This document shows, piece after piece, positions 61,101 through 64,000 of a DNA stretch of 64,000 nucleotides. Source of the DNA: Siphonodentalium dalli (taxonomy: Eukaryota; Mollusca; Scaphopoda; Gadilida; Siphonodentaliidae); the NCBI GenBank assembly GCA_032622095.1, contig CP136068.1:128783989-128847988 (forward strand). Direction: 5' to 3'. Each line of letters starts with the position of its first letter. The first letter of the stretch is position 1. Position numbers and translations under genes: made by a program. The notes beneath the pieces are model-generated. The model saw only the letters and a program-made list of their open reading frames with translations, did no database searches and had not been told where the DNA came from.

Positions 61101-63300
61101 AAACTTACCATACTACGATTAAGTAAACCCCATGACGGGCGGCAGTAAACACCGCTGCAGACTTCAATCGAAAAATTGGGAGTGCCATCACAATTATTCT
61201 GTTTTTTCTTACATAAATTCAGCAAATATTGCTGGAAATGAAGATTTAGCTTACTAAGATATCTATATCAATGGAACGATTTCAAAATTATTCAAATTTG
61301 CTTCAATTTTAAATGTATTTTCAAAATCACACAATATTAAAATATGGAATATTTATTCTCACCATCCATCGGTCATTTTGTGACCAAATTGAGCTGTATT
61401 CTCCATCTGTCAACAATTGTTAGATGTTGGGTCCATCAAACACCATGTGAATCCGGAAATATGCTGGTAAAAGCAAAATTAAAAGCAAAATATAGCACCA
61501 AACAAACTTACCGGTTGTCGCATAACTTGCCAGCAGTGGTTTTTACATTTATGCAGCTTACATATTATAATTTCAGGATCCGGTTGTTGCGAGATGAATA
61601 TCTGGGGCAAAATTTGTTTTTGGTTTCCATTTTCCTTATGCTACCAAACCATATTCTATGCATTTTTCGCGTTAGTTAAAATCCCATTAGTTCCCGTTAT
61701 GTTCATCCGTCTCAGTTTCTTAATAATTTCTTCAATATAACATTTTCTTCTTTTTGAGAGAGAGTTATTTCAGTTCTATCGAAAATGGTAAAAAGTTGCC
61801 AGATAATCGTTTGACGTTTGCCATTTGACGTATTTTACTGCCAGCAACGGGGATTATTGGATGACCAGCGTGTCAACTTCTATGGGAGAACTAGGATCAG
61901 ATTGAAGTTCCCCAGTTCAAGATGGTGATGTTCATCCATTTGTCATCCATTTTGCAATTTATCTTCTGCAAATTAGGAGATATAGAAACTGAAGAGAAGG
62001 GAAAAAATAACTTAAATTTTTTTTATTTTGAGACTATAGATACTTTCCCAGAAGATGAGGCTTAAGCATAATTAGGTCCCAAGAGGGTGGATTTGGTGAT
62101 GCTAGCCCGCTGTTTATTCATTGAAATAAGTCCACTATATGTCTTTAATAATGAAAATAAGAACAAAGTCAATCTATTTTGTCATCTACTTGTTTATAAT
62201 AGTTATTATACAGGAAGAGTTGTCATATGCTCAAGTGCCATGTGTTTGTTTTGTAGTTATCTGAAGACATTGGTACTTGACTGCTATGCATATACAACAA
62301 ATGAATTGCTTCATGCAATAAGGTATGGTTATATTATAGAGGTTTCGCAAAACTCACAGATAGAGTTGCAACTACGTTTTGGGTACTATGTCATCAAAAT
62401 AAGCACAGAATCTATTAAACTTTATTTGTTATATCTTAATGTCACACATAATAGGGTATCAATTTCCTCTCTTTATACCAAAAACTTTATTTTAAAGTTA
62501 CAGACACTCAGTCAATTAGTTTTGTTGTATAATACAGGCATGATGCCACATCACTTCTCAAGCATCGGGCAGCTATCTTCTATTGGTCGATTGAATAGAA
62601 GATTATTGTACACATTGTGCTTAATCTGGTAGATTGTGCACAGTAAAAATATCACTGCATGATTATTCATGAATTGCCATATTCAGTAATCCTATTCATA
62701 TTTTTTCTCTCACTCATTGTCCAACCTTAAATTTTCTCACCCAGTCGGCATTGTCCCACCTTAATGTTCTCACTCAGCCGGCATTGTCCCATATTAATGT
62801 TCTCACTCAGTTGCCATTGACCCACCTTAATGTTCTCACTCAATGGGCATTGTCCCACCTAATATTCTCACTCAGTCGGCATTGTCCCACCTAATATTCT
62901 CACTCAGTCGGCATTGTCCCACCTTAATGTTCTCACACAGTTGCCATTTTCCCACCTTAACCCTTTCATGACGGGAGCTGCACTGGTGCAGCATTAAAGA
63001 TTGTGTACCTGTGCATTCCCATAGGAAGCCTCTCATATATGGCTTACAATGTCAAGGTAAATATTGTTACGTCAGAGCATTCTCTTACATATGCGAGGCT
63101 CCCTATAGGAGACTCACATATATAAGAGAATGCATTGGCACAGGGTTTTCGCAAAATTTCAGCAAGCTCAAGTCTTGGAAGGGTTAATGTTCTCACTCAT
63201 TTATACAGCTGGTCCAATTTTAGGTTACACACAAACTTGTCACATCTGAGCCTGAAATCAAGTAACTTTATCACAGATGCTGGTCTCGCCCCACTCATAT
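28145..63300 (+). CDS. UBA-UBX-SHP-LRR protein, putative p97/Cdc48 adaptor (13 exons, 3' end beyond window)
   Basis: Thirteen phase-compatible exons give 537 residues so far. UBA domain at about 19-60 with the MGF loop (29-31). Charged helix at about 134-185 (NEEQRQIKEDFFKKQRDEAR; HDRVLKQIADDKAY), as in UBXN1-type proteins. UBX at about 227-300, with R228 and the FPR signature (268-270) that contact the p97 N-domain in known UBX structures. Acidic linker at 305-350. Two SHP-like motifs, FVGQGHRM (359-366) and FIGYGQRM (395-402), of the F-x-G-x-G-x-x-hydrophobic type used by p47 and Ufd1. From about 445 a helical segment and then LSHLSLKSSNFITDAGLAPLI start leucine-rich repeats. Inferred role: bringing ubiquitinated clients to p97. 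The N-terminal half resembles UBXN1; the SHP and LRR parts do not occur in it. About 33 kb of the 35-kb span is intron, crowded with MITEs. Confidence 0.88.
28240..28345. repeat. Low-complexity A-rich tract with TA and C runs
   Basis: A-runs interrupted by single T or C, then TATATATATA and a C-run. Located 45 bases into intron 1. Confidence 0.7.
28952..29095. repeat. Two-copy tandem duplication, 72-bp period
   Basis: ACGGTTACTGGACATACTAG begins at 28952 and again at 29024. The whole unit is essentially identical, so the duplication is recent. Confidence 0.9.
29222..29635. mobile_element. TTAA-flanked MITE, family A (copy 2), two hairpins
   Basis: Reverse orientation relative to 15062: the long single-copy arm comes first and the hairpins lie at about 29376-29444 and 29536-29606. 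TTAA at both ends. Intron 1 of the UBX gene. Confidence 0.93.
29865..30239. mobile_element. TIR element, family H (short copy)
   Basis: Ends CCCCGCTGGACAAAACAAGT and ACTTGTTTTGTCAAGTAGGG, flanked by TA. Contains at least six CCGAACGGCAA-like units plus CACCGCGGC linkers in both orientations. It lies 56 bases upstream of exon 2. Confidence 0.82.
30296..30402 (+). CDS. UBX-LRR gene exon 2 (UBA domain)
   Basis: Acceptor TTTCAG, donor GTGAGT. Encodes NIDDVMACLLSMGFEIKD and DAIQYGKITSEAAVE, the UBA three-helix core with the MGF loop. It ends in phase 2, inside Trp53. Confidence 0.9.
30412..30757. mobile_element. Complete TIR element, family G, at a splice donor
   Basis: CAGTCCTTCCC and GGGAAGGACTG are perfect terminal repeats flanked by AGTACC (30406-30411, 30758-30763). 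The left duplication begins 3 bases into the intron, so GTGAGTACC of the donor is intact. Interior matches 7130-7922 and 45414-45628. No ORF. Confidence 0.88.
30788..31836. mobile_element. Non-autonomous hAT-like element, 1049 bp
   Basis: CAGGGTTTCC and GGAAACCCTG termini, flanked by CCTATGA on both sides (30781-30787, 31837-31843). Terminal CAGGG and a 7-8-bp duplication fit hAT. An 89-codon frame at 30774 has no transposase motif. Intron 2. Confidence 0.8.
31977..32226. mobile_element. TTAA-type MITE, family C (copy 2), two hairpins
   Basis: The left end is degraded (TTTACCATTTTATGACTGG) and the right end is AGTCATGGAAGGATTAA. The first hairpin has lost its left arm integrity (TTCTTTGATGTTTGC); the second is preserved. 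Intron 2. Confidence 0.85.
32290..32691. mobile_element. TIR element, family I (copy 3, reverse orientation)
   Basis: TAAAGGTACACAATCTGATT and AATCGGATTGAGTACCTTTA define the ends. Interior is the reverse complement of copy 2, with TTGTTGCTGTTGGAATCTGA. A scrap of the same family lies at 36563-36662. Confidence 0.85.
33039..33105 (+). CDS. UBX-LRR gene exon 3
   Basis: Acceptor TGTTTTAG, donor GTATGT. Completes Trp53 and encodes LIAGKPGYAESNKPRLNLMS, the end of the UBA third helix and a basic linker. Leaves in phase 0. Confidence 0.87.
33281..33660. repeat. Degenerate tandem repeat, three partial units
   Basis: AACTTTAGGAAGTCTGAACT, AAATTTGGTATGTGAGTTTA and TTTTCACCAGAGTTATG recur two or three times. 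It resembles the repeat class at 39313-39780 in phrase style. Intron 3. Confidence 0.6.
34272..34689. mobile_element. TTAA-flanked MITE, family A (copy 3)
   Basis: Full-length with both hairpins. The second hairpin contains an extra internal copy of the centre (GCGAGTCGACCATAATATGC), so its arms are asymmetric. TTAA at both ends. Intron 3. Confidence 0.93.
34814..35212. mobile_element. TTAA-flanked MITE, family A (copy 4)
   Basis: Full-length and nearly identical to copy 1, with two intact hairpins. Its right TTAA (35209-35212) is also the left TTAA of the next element. It lies only 125 bases from copy 3 in the same orientation. Confidence 0.93.
35213..35765. mobile_element. Further TTAA-flanked TIR element
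   Basis: ATTCGCGCAGTACTATTTTT at the left pairs with AAAAATAGTACTGCGCGAAT at the right; TTAA flanks both ends (35209-35212, 35766-35769). It contains GCGCGAATTT words and no palindrome of the A/B/C type. Non-coding. Intron 3. Confidence 0.82.
36124..36564. mobile_element. TTAA-flanked MITE, family B (copy 2), hairpin truncated
   Basis: TTAACCCTTTGAGTGCC to GGCACTGAAATGGTTAA. The hairpin's right arm is deleted after GCGAGTCGACCACAGG, leaving ATGAATTGG. The internal TCGGCCCTAAT-type ends and CTTAAGCATACCC match copy 5. Intron 3. Confidence 0.88.
36671..36724. mobile_element. MITE C terminal scrap
   Basis: GGCACAGGATCTTTAATGCT ... CATGAAAGGGTTAA matches one end of family C (reverse orientation). 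It lies 50 bases upstream of exon 4. Confidence 0.7.
36775..36894 (+). CDS. UBX-LRR gene exon 4
   Basis: Acceptor TTTTCAG, donor GTAATA. Forty codons, Ser/Gln/Pro-rich and probably disordered (KPSSDSKPVIVQGSSDSTES; TSDQPQGPSSASPQ). Links UBA to the charged helix. Confidence 0.85.
36895..37953. other. Intron 4 of UBX-LRR gene
   Basis: A/T-rich. A weak inverted pair (TAGGGCTGCAATGAT near 36954 and AATCATTGCAGCCCTG near 37302) delimits about 360 bases and is a candidate old MITE. Nothing else stands out. Confidence 0.45.
37954..38118 (+). CDS. UBX-LRR gene exon 5 (charged helix)
   Basis: Acceptor TTTAG, donor GTATGT, phase 0 both sides. Fifty-five codons. From about residue 134 a run rich in Glu, Lys, Arg and Gln (EEQRQIKEDFFKKQRDEARR) predicts a long helix or coiled coil, as between UBA and UBX in UBXN1-like proteins. 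Confidence 0.88.
38144..38403. mobile_element. MITE, family C (copy 3)
   Basis: TTAACCCTTCCATGACAGGA at the left; the right end is decayed (CATGAAAGAATTA). Two hairpins are present, the second damaged. It begins 26 bases after the exon 5 donor. Confidence 0.85.
38537..40057. mobile_element. MITE, family C (copy 4), interrupted by a 1.25-kb insert
   Basis: TTAACCGTTTCATGACGG at the left, AGTCATGGAAGGGTTAA at the right. The first hairpin is intact. The second is split inside its left arm (ATTGTCTTAT / TATATGAGAGGCTCC) by the element at 38701-39955. Confidence 0.85.
38701..39955. mobile_element. Insert with short TIRs and three 165-bp tandem units (pearl-like)
   Basis: Edges ATGCCCCCGAT and TCGGGGGCGTT are near complements. 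After a CCGTCCGTCC-type tract, units starting CGTACGAACGTTTCAACTC repeat at about 39313, 39480 and 39642. A pyrimidine-rich start followed by tandem cores resembles the 'pearl' elements described in bivalves, but that is a comparison from memory. Non-coding. Confidence 0.7.
40127..40216. repeat. Two-copy tandem duplication, 45-bp period
   Basis: TTCAGAACCTGTGCCAATGT...AACATATT occurs twice in succession, almost identical. Intron 5. Confidence 0.85.
40632..40785. mobile_element. Partial MITE, family C (copy 5)
   Basis: TTTAACTATTCCATGACTGC, then AATTTCGCAAAACCCTGTGC, then one decayed hairpin (centre CTCCC-TTA-GGGAG). It ends in AATATTTACCTTG. The second hairpin is absent. Confidence 0.8.
40833..41125. 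mobile_element. TTAA-flanked MITE, family B (copy 3, short)
   Basis: TTAACCCTTTGAGTGGC to GGCACTGAAAGGGTTAA with one intact hairpin at about 40891-40961 and an internal deletion of the CATGGGCATCAAAATT segment present in copies 2 and 5. Intron 5. Confidence 0.92.
41126..41627. other. Intron 5, 3' part
   Basis: A/T-rich with poly-T and poly-A runs; no bounded element recognised. Confidence 0.4.
41628..41795 (+). CDS. UBX-LRR gene exon 6
   Basis: Acceptor TTTGTAG, donor GTATAC. Encodes QHDRVLKQIADDKAYKAAIK, similar to the R-V-x-x-x-I-x-x-D-K stretch before the UBX domain in UBXN1-type proteins, then an Ala/Gln-rich linker with CC. Phase 0 both sides. Confidence 0.87.
44541..45245. repeat. Degenerate tandem repeat, about 150-190-bp period
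   Basis: TTTATATTGCGCA..CCACTGCC, TTTCCAACAGAGTCC, CATGGCTCTTTTCCTTCTAT and ACACATATAAAGTGCAGTT recur in order at about 44541, 44687, 44850, 45043 and 45220. Period varies through small indels. It is a minisatellite inside the nested element. Confidence 0.75.
45290..47085. repeat. GC-rich segment with three diverged direct repeats
   Basis: GAGATTCGGGCAACCAATCC, GACAAGCACCCGAGCCTTTGG-type and GGGGAAGACTCG-type phrases occur near 46190-46260 and 46980-47050, and partly near 45320. CCACTCCATTACGAG with TCTTGTCCCCCTGGAA occurs at 45660 and 46330. Both strands have open frames, but these are side effects of GC content. Part of 45414-45628 is a family G copy ending GGGAAGGACTG. Confidence 0.6.
47473..47798. 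mobile_element. 326-bp fold-back element beside the nested element
   Basis: TAAAATTAGTTTTTCCTCAA and its complement TTGAGGAAAAACTAATTTTA enclose it; arms are about 42 bp. Its interior is the inverse of 42489-42656, so it shares a module with its neighbour though its ends differ. Confidence 0.75.
49239..49358 (+). CDS. UBX-LRR gene exon 7 (UBX, first half)
   Basis: Acceptor TGTTTCAG, donor GTAAAA. Encodes IRLPNGSAVRQSFDVSAQLK and DVWNFVCDKYK, the beta1-beta2-alpha1 of UBX. Arg228 matches the conserved arginine of p97-binding UBX domains. Confidence 0.92.
49359..50059. other. Intron 7, first part
   Basis: No repeat with clear ends, no exon. Ordinary A/T-rich intron. Confidence 0.4.
50060..50460. 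mobile_element. TTAA-flanked MITE, family A (copy 5)
   Basis: Full-length, reverse orientation, two intact hairpins (about 50213-50281 and 50362-50431). TTAACCCTTTGCCCAACA has one change from consensus. Confidence 0.93.
50746..51390. mobile_element. TIR element with three 190-bp tandem units
   Basis: GTCCCCCGAAAAA and TTTTTCGGGGGAC are complementary ends. A hairpin (CCCCCGAAAA..TTTTCGGGGG) opens it, then CCGTCCGTTCGTCCGTCC, then units starting TACCTTCATGGTGTAATCA at 50821, 51011 and about 51199. Same plan as 38701-39955 but a different core. Intron 7. Confidence 0.8.
51731..51994. mobile_element. TTAA-flanked MITE, family C (copy 6)
   Basis: TTAACCCTTTCATGATGG to AGTCATGGAAGGGTTAA, with TGGTGCAGCATTAAAGATCC and two hairpins. 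The first hairpin has GTGCATTC/GAATGCAC arms and the second mostly ATGTATTC/AATGCATT. Confidence 0.92.
52095..52289. mobile_element. Fold-back MITE, family D
   Basis: CAGTAATGCCCTAAATAATC ends, TA on both sides, arms asymmetric at the centre because part of the right arm apex is deleted. Intron 7. Confidence 0.87.
52472..52858. mobile_element. TIR element, family E (copy 2, near complete)
   Basis: TGTCTGTCATTTGCAGAATG to CATTCTGCACATGACAGG. Each end carries its own GGTGAATTTAG hairpin; the middle contains ATCAGATTGAAGTTCCCC. It ends about 67 bases before exon 8. Confidence 0.82.
52926..53040 (+). CDS. UBX-LRR gene exon 8 (UBX, second half)
   Basis: Acceptor TATTTCAG, donor GTAGGT. Encodes PFPRHIYTRDDMTKSLQEIG and LVPSGSLILQRPD. 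The FPR loop and GL-P-S-L strand are diagnostic for UBX. Leaves in phase 1. Confidence 0.93.
53046..53560. mobile_element. MITE, family C (copy 7), carrying a nested MITE B
   Basis: TTTACCCTTTCATGACGG starts 5 bases after the exon 8 donor begins. MITE B (53083-53327) is inserted at the internal CATTAAAGA. The hairpins follow, the first rearranged and the second truncated after GAGGCTCCCCATGG. Confidence 0.83.
53083..53327. mobile_element. TTAA-flanked MITE, family B (copy 4, short), nested in MITE C
   Basis: TTAACCCTTTGAGTGCC to GGCACTCGAAGGGTTAA with one intact hairpin. Its flanking TTAA is the TTAA of GCATTAAAGA in family C, so B jumped after C. Confidence 0.92.
53775..54365. repeat. Two-copy direct repeat, about 292-bp period
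   Basis: GGGATGGGACTCGGTCCAAA at 53829 recurs at 54121, and CTACATCATTCCACTCTGTA and TTTAGTACAAGTCGTGA recur likewise. About 90 percent similar by eye. Intron 8, no ORF of note. Confidence 0.85.
54386..54598. mobile_element. Fold-back MITE, family D (complete)
   Basis: CAGTAATGCCCTAAGTAATC and complement, TA flanks, arms near perfect, centre CTCCCCGAGAG. Best reference copy for the family in this window. Confidence 0.9.
54695..54721. repeat. (GTT)n microsatellite
   Basis: About eight to nine GTT units beginning ATTGTTGTTG and ending TTGTTACAG. Confidence 0.95.
54740..55200. mobile_element. TTAA-flanked MITE, family B (copy 5, long)
   Basis: TTAACCCTTTCAGTGCC to GGCACTGAAAGGGTTAA, one intact hairpin at about 54793-54861. 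Contains CATGGGCATCAAAATTATTA and GCTTAAGCATACCC. It ends 41 bases upstream of exon 9. Confidence 0.93.
55242..55373 (+). CDS. UBX-LRR gene exon 9 (acidic linker)
   Basis: Acceptor TTTACAG, donor GTAAGG. Encodes ETMEMAAVGDGTPHDEDMEE and a further acidic stretch ending NPLLDG. Likely disordered spacer between UBX and the SHP motifs. Confidence 0.87.
55493..55722. mobile_element. Fold-back repeat, family F (copy 2)
   Basis: Matches 903-1143 along its length: ACTCATTGACGAGTAG, AAATGTTCAGATAAG / CTTATTATCTGAACATTT, CCACCAATGAATAT, and TATACTTTTATAACTGAGTG. Confidence 0.7.
55760..55881. repeat. Two-copy tandem duplication, 61-bp period
   Basis: CTACTTAGTTCAATATTGAA...TTATTGTGAT is repeated directly with few changes. 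Intron 9. Confidence 0.85.
56086..56199 (+). CDS. UBX-LRR gene exon 10 (first SHP motif)
   Basis: The acceptor is either TTTTTAG (exon from 56086, giving VAEDDN) or the TTGCAG six bases later (56092, giving EDDN). Both keep frame. Encodes GRLFVGQGHRMDVDEDLDV; FVGQGHRM fits the SHP consensus F-x-G-x-G. Donor GTGATT is weak. Confidence 0.88.
56250..56493. mobile_element. TIR element, family E (copy 3, left part deleted)
   Basis: Contains ATTTGCAGAAGATAAATTAC, GGTCTCCCATAG and a good right half GAGGGTGAATTTGGTGATG...CCTCATTCTGCAAATGTCAG. Reverse middle orientation relative to copy 2. Intron 10. Confidence 0.72.
56576..57021. mobile_element. TTAA-flanked MITE, family A (copy 6)
   Basis: TTAACCCTTTACCAAACA to TGTTGGGTAAAGGGTTAA, reverse orientation. 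The spacer between the hairpins is expanded by a partial duplication of CTTACATTCTTTAACAATTT. Confidence 0.92.
57153..57263 (+). CDS. UBX-LRR gene exon 11 (second SHP motif)
   Basis: Acceptor GATTACAG, donor GTAAGT. Encodes VAMDDRAFIGYGQRMVPEDQ then a Gly-rich YGLGGGHQGRP. FIGYGQRM is the second SHP-type motif. Its position parallel to exon 10 suggests exon duplication. Confidence 0.88.
   Translation: MLPWTTEHSLVMGREWFLRISMVSAVVTKVDQLQRP
57457..57700. mobile_element. TTAA-flanked MITE, family C (copy 8)
   Basis: TTAACCCTTCCATGACTGG to GTCATGAAAGGTTTAA, reverse orientation, two hairpins. Intron 11. Confidence 0.88.
57796..58196. mobile_element. TTAA-flanked MITE, family A (copy 7)
   Basis: Full-length, same orientation as copies 1, 3 and 4 and nearly identical to them. 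Two intact hairpins at about 57826-57894 and 57974-58042. Confidence 0.93.
58197..58795. other. Intron 11, no element defined
   Basis: Mixed-composition intron with no exon or bounded repeat visible. Confidence 0.4.
58796..59053. mobile_element. TTAA-flanked MITE, family C (copy 9)
   Basis: TTAACCCTTTCTTGGGGT (slightly diverged) to AGTCATGAAAGGGTTAA. Two hairpins with CTCCC-ACA-GGGAA and CTCCC-TAT-GGGAG centres. Confidence 0.9.
59091..60447. mobile_element. 1.36-kb element with 98-bp TIRs and 16-bp flanking direct repeats
   Basis: TCCAAGTCTTCTCGTACTAA and its complement bound the element; the TIRs stay nearly identical for about 98 bp, through TTATGACACGAGTTA. ACTATGGCCAATATAG lies on both sides (59075-59090, 60447-60462; one base is shared with the right TIR). 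No convincing transposase: the 93-codon frame at 59804 has no motif. Superfamily unknown. Intron 11. Confidence 0.8.
60644..60893 (+). CDS. UBX-LRR gene exon 12 (helical pre-LRR segment)
   Basis: Acceptor TATTTTTCAG, donor GTAAGG. Eighty-two codons: basic linker, then PPLNVACLHHIAKRLND, LSGVSEDIAQAILTHLIKEK and LKPKTMQAFIP. The amphipathic helices before an LRR recall the capping segments of RAD7- or ZER1-like LRR proteins (resemblance only). Confidence 0.87.
60930..62113. mobile_element. TIR element, family E (copy 4), split by an 814-bp insert, right end lost
   Basis: The left part (to 61058) has TGTCTGACATTTGCAGGATG and its end hairpin. The middle resumes at 61873 with TATGGGAGAACTAGGATCAG and runs to GATGCTAGCCCGCTG, where it stops. 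Comparison with copy 2 shows the two parts are contiguous without the insert. Confidence 0.78.
61059..61872. mobile_element. Nested CAC-ended TIR element, 814 bp
   Basis: CACGCTGGTCATCC and GGATGACCAGCGTG are perfect ends; TCAAC flanks both sides (61054-61058, 61873-61877). CAC termini with a short duplication are compatible with the CACTA/Chapaev group, but no transposase is present. A 111-codon frame inside has no motif. Confidence 0.82.
62114..62707. other. Intron 12, A/T-rich stretch
   Basis: Follows the abrupt end of the family E copy. A long open frame (62087-62632) spans it, but its first codons lie in transposon sequence and the peptide is low-complexity hydrophobic. I see no gene. 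Confidence 0.4.
62708..62960. repeat. Minisatellite, about 34-bp unit
   Basis: Unit of the type CGGCATTGTCCCACCTTAAT-GTTCTCACTCAGT, about seven diverged copies. The last partial unit (TTAATGTTCTCACTCA) continues after the MITE at 62957-63187 and leads into the acceptor of exon 13. Confidence 0.88.
62957..63187. mobile_element. TTAA-flanked MITE, family C (copy 10), inside the minisatellite
   Basis: TTAACCCTTTCATGACGG to AGTCTTGGAAGGGTTAA. The first hairpin is largely deleted; the second is preserved (CTCCC-TAT-AGGAG). Its target TTAA is the TTAA of the minisatellite unit. It ends 21 bases before exon 13. Confidence 0.9.
63209..63300 (+). CDS. UBX-LRR gene exon 13 (first LRR; gene continues)
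   Basis: Acceptor TTATACAG, donor GTAAGT. Completes Cys507 and encodes WSNFRLHTNLSHLSLKSSNF and ITDAGLAPLI. The L-x-x-L-x-L ... I-T-D-x-G-L pattern is typical of RNI/FBXL-type leucine-rich repeats. Leaves in phase 1; further exons lie beyond the window. Confidence 0.82.
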
Positions 63301-64000
63301 GTAAGTATTAAAGATTACTCTAGTCTCCCAAATAAATGTGCATGTAGTCCTGCATGTTTAGTAATTCCATTGAAAATTTCCACTGTGCACATAGCTTATT
63401 TGGGTCTGCATGTTTAATTTATTTGCTTCCTCCGCCGGAGACTTGAGCATGTTTTGTTAACAAAATTCATGATGATGTGTTTCTTATTTGTCTTTTGATG
63501 TCAGCTGTGCATGATCACACTCCATTTGCATGACTGCTATTGATACACCACTGGATTCTTTTTCTAACTCCATATAAGATGTCACATTTTTTATGTTTTG
63601 ACAACTGTGCAGACGAGGGACACCCGAACAGACATAACAATAACCATCTCGTAGACTAGATAGGATGTGCCATTGTGGAAATACCTCTGCATGTTTATGC
63701 ACATGCAGGGCAATTTTCTATCCCATAATTCCTAGTAGGTATGAAATGAGTGCAGTCGGTAGCTCCATAGTTGCAGACACAAATTTTATTTTAAATCCTT
63801 TGCAATCTTTCTAACCACTTAAAAGATTCTTATTGTATCGAAAATTCAACTAATTATACATGCATCTGCACATATATATATACTTGGTCCTGCCATATTT
63901 TTCCCATGTGAAAAGTATTCAGTGGGATCTTGAACTGCACTTCCATGCATGTTTTATTTGAGACTGCATGTTTCTTTGGAATACTAGAGTATTAGGCCTG
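63301..64000. other. Intron 13, to window end
   Basis: CATGCATGTTTA and CTGCATGTTTATTTG phrases repeat near 63355, 63410, 63690 and 63950, suggesting a dispersed repeat. No exon is recognised before the window ends. Confidence 0.4.

Noticed and set aside
62087-62632. 181-codon open frame as a gene
   Set aside because: It begins inside a truncated family E transposon, lies in an intron on the coding strand, has no recognisable motif and a biased hydrophobic composition.
15092-63187. Regularly repeated palindromes as a CRISPR-like array
   Set aside because: The copies are kilobases apart, lie inside TTAA-bounded transposons with different interiors, and the genome is eukaryotic. There are no unique spacers of constant length and no cas genes.

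Overview
The window is eukaryotic nuclear DNA with an A/T-rich composition. It has long introns with GT..AG borders, very dense non-autonomous transposons, and frequent TACATGTA/ACATGT words. A marine invertebrate fits best, but the phylum cannot be fixed from the sequence alone. There is no bacterial, organellar or viral gene organisation.

Two multi-exon protein genes can be read exon by exon, and they diverge from a shared intergenic region. (1) On the minus strand, 14410 down to 292, six exons encode a complete 428-residue alpha/beta-hydrolase. It has a GHSGG nucleophile elbow, an FPGHG strand-end motif, a candidate acid D346 and a C-terminal GGHH histidine. (2) On the plus strand, 28145 to 63300 and continuing past the window edge, thirteen exons encode at least 537 residues. 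The domain order is UBA, charged helix, UBX with an FPR loop, acidic linker, two SHP-type p97-binding motifs (FVGQGHRM and FIGYGQRM), then the start of a leucine-rich-repeat region. It reads as a p97/Cdc48 ubiquitin-adaptor of unusual composition.

The intergenic region (about 14.4-28.1 kb) holds old mobile DNA: a CR1/L2/Jockey-like LINE reverse-transcriptase fragment split by a 1.4-kb inverted-repeat transposon that itself holds a MITE, a broken hAT transposase, a second LINE scrap, a tRNA-derived SINE, a TTA-flanked TIR element and a subrepeat-rich TIR element. The introns are also packed with transposons, including a 6.5-kb hAT-like composite element with a perfect 8-bp target duplication in intron 6 of the UBX gene.

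The most striking signal is a 69-bp near-perfect palindrome (arms GCCAATGCATTCTCTTATAT..., centre CGACC-ATA-GGTCG or CTCCC-ATA-GGGAG). It recurs inside three TTAA-flanked MITE families (called A, B and C here) whose termini otherwise differ. A and C carry two such hairpins, each the reverse complement of the other; B carries one. The centre and the arm positions co-vary so that pairing is kept. Nineteen of these MITEs sit in introns of the UBX gene, several within 30 bp of splice sites. Nested insertions give a relative chronology. Family letters A-J are labels for this window only.
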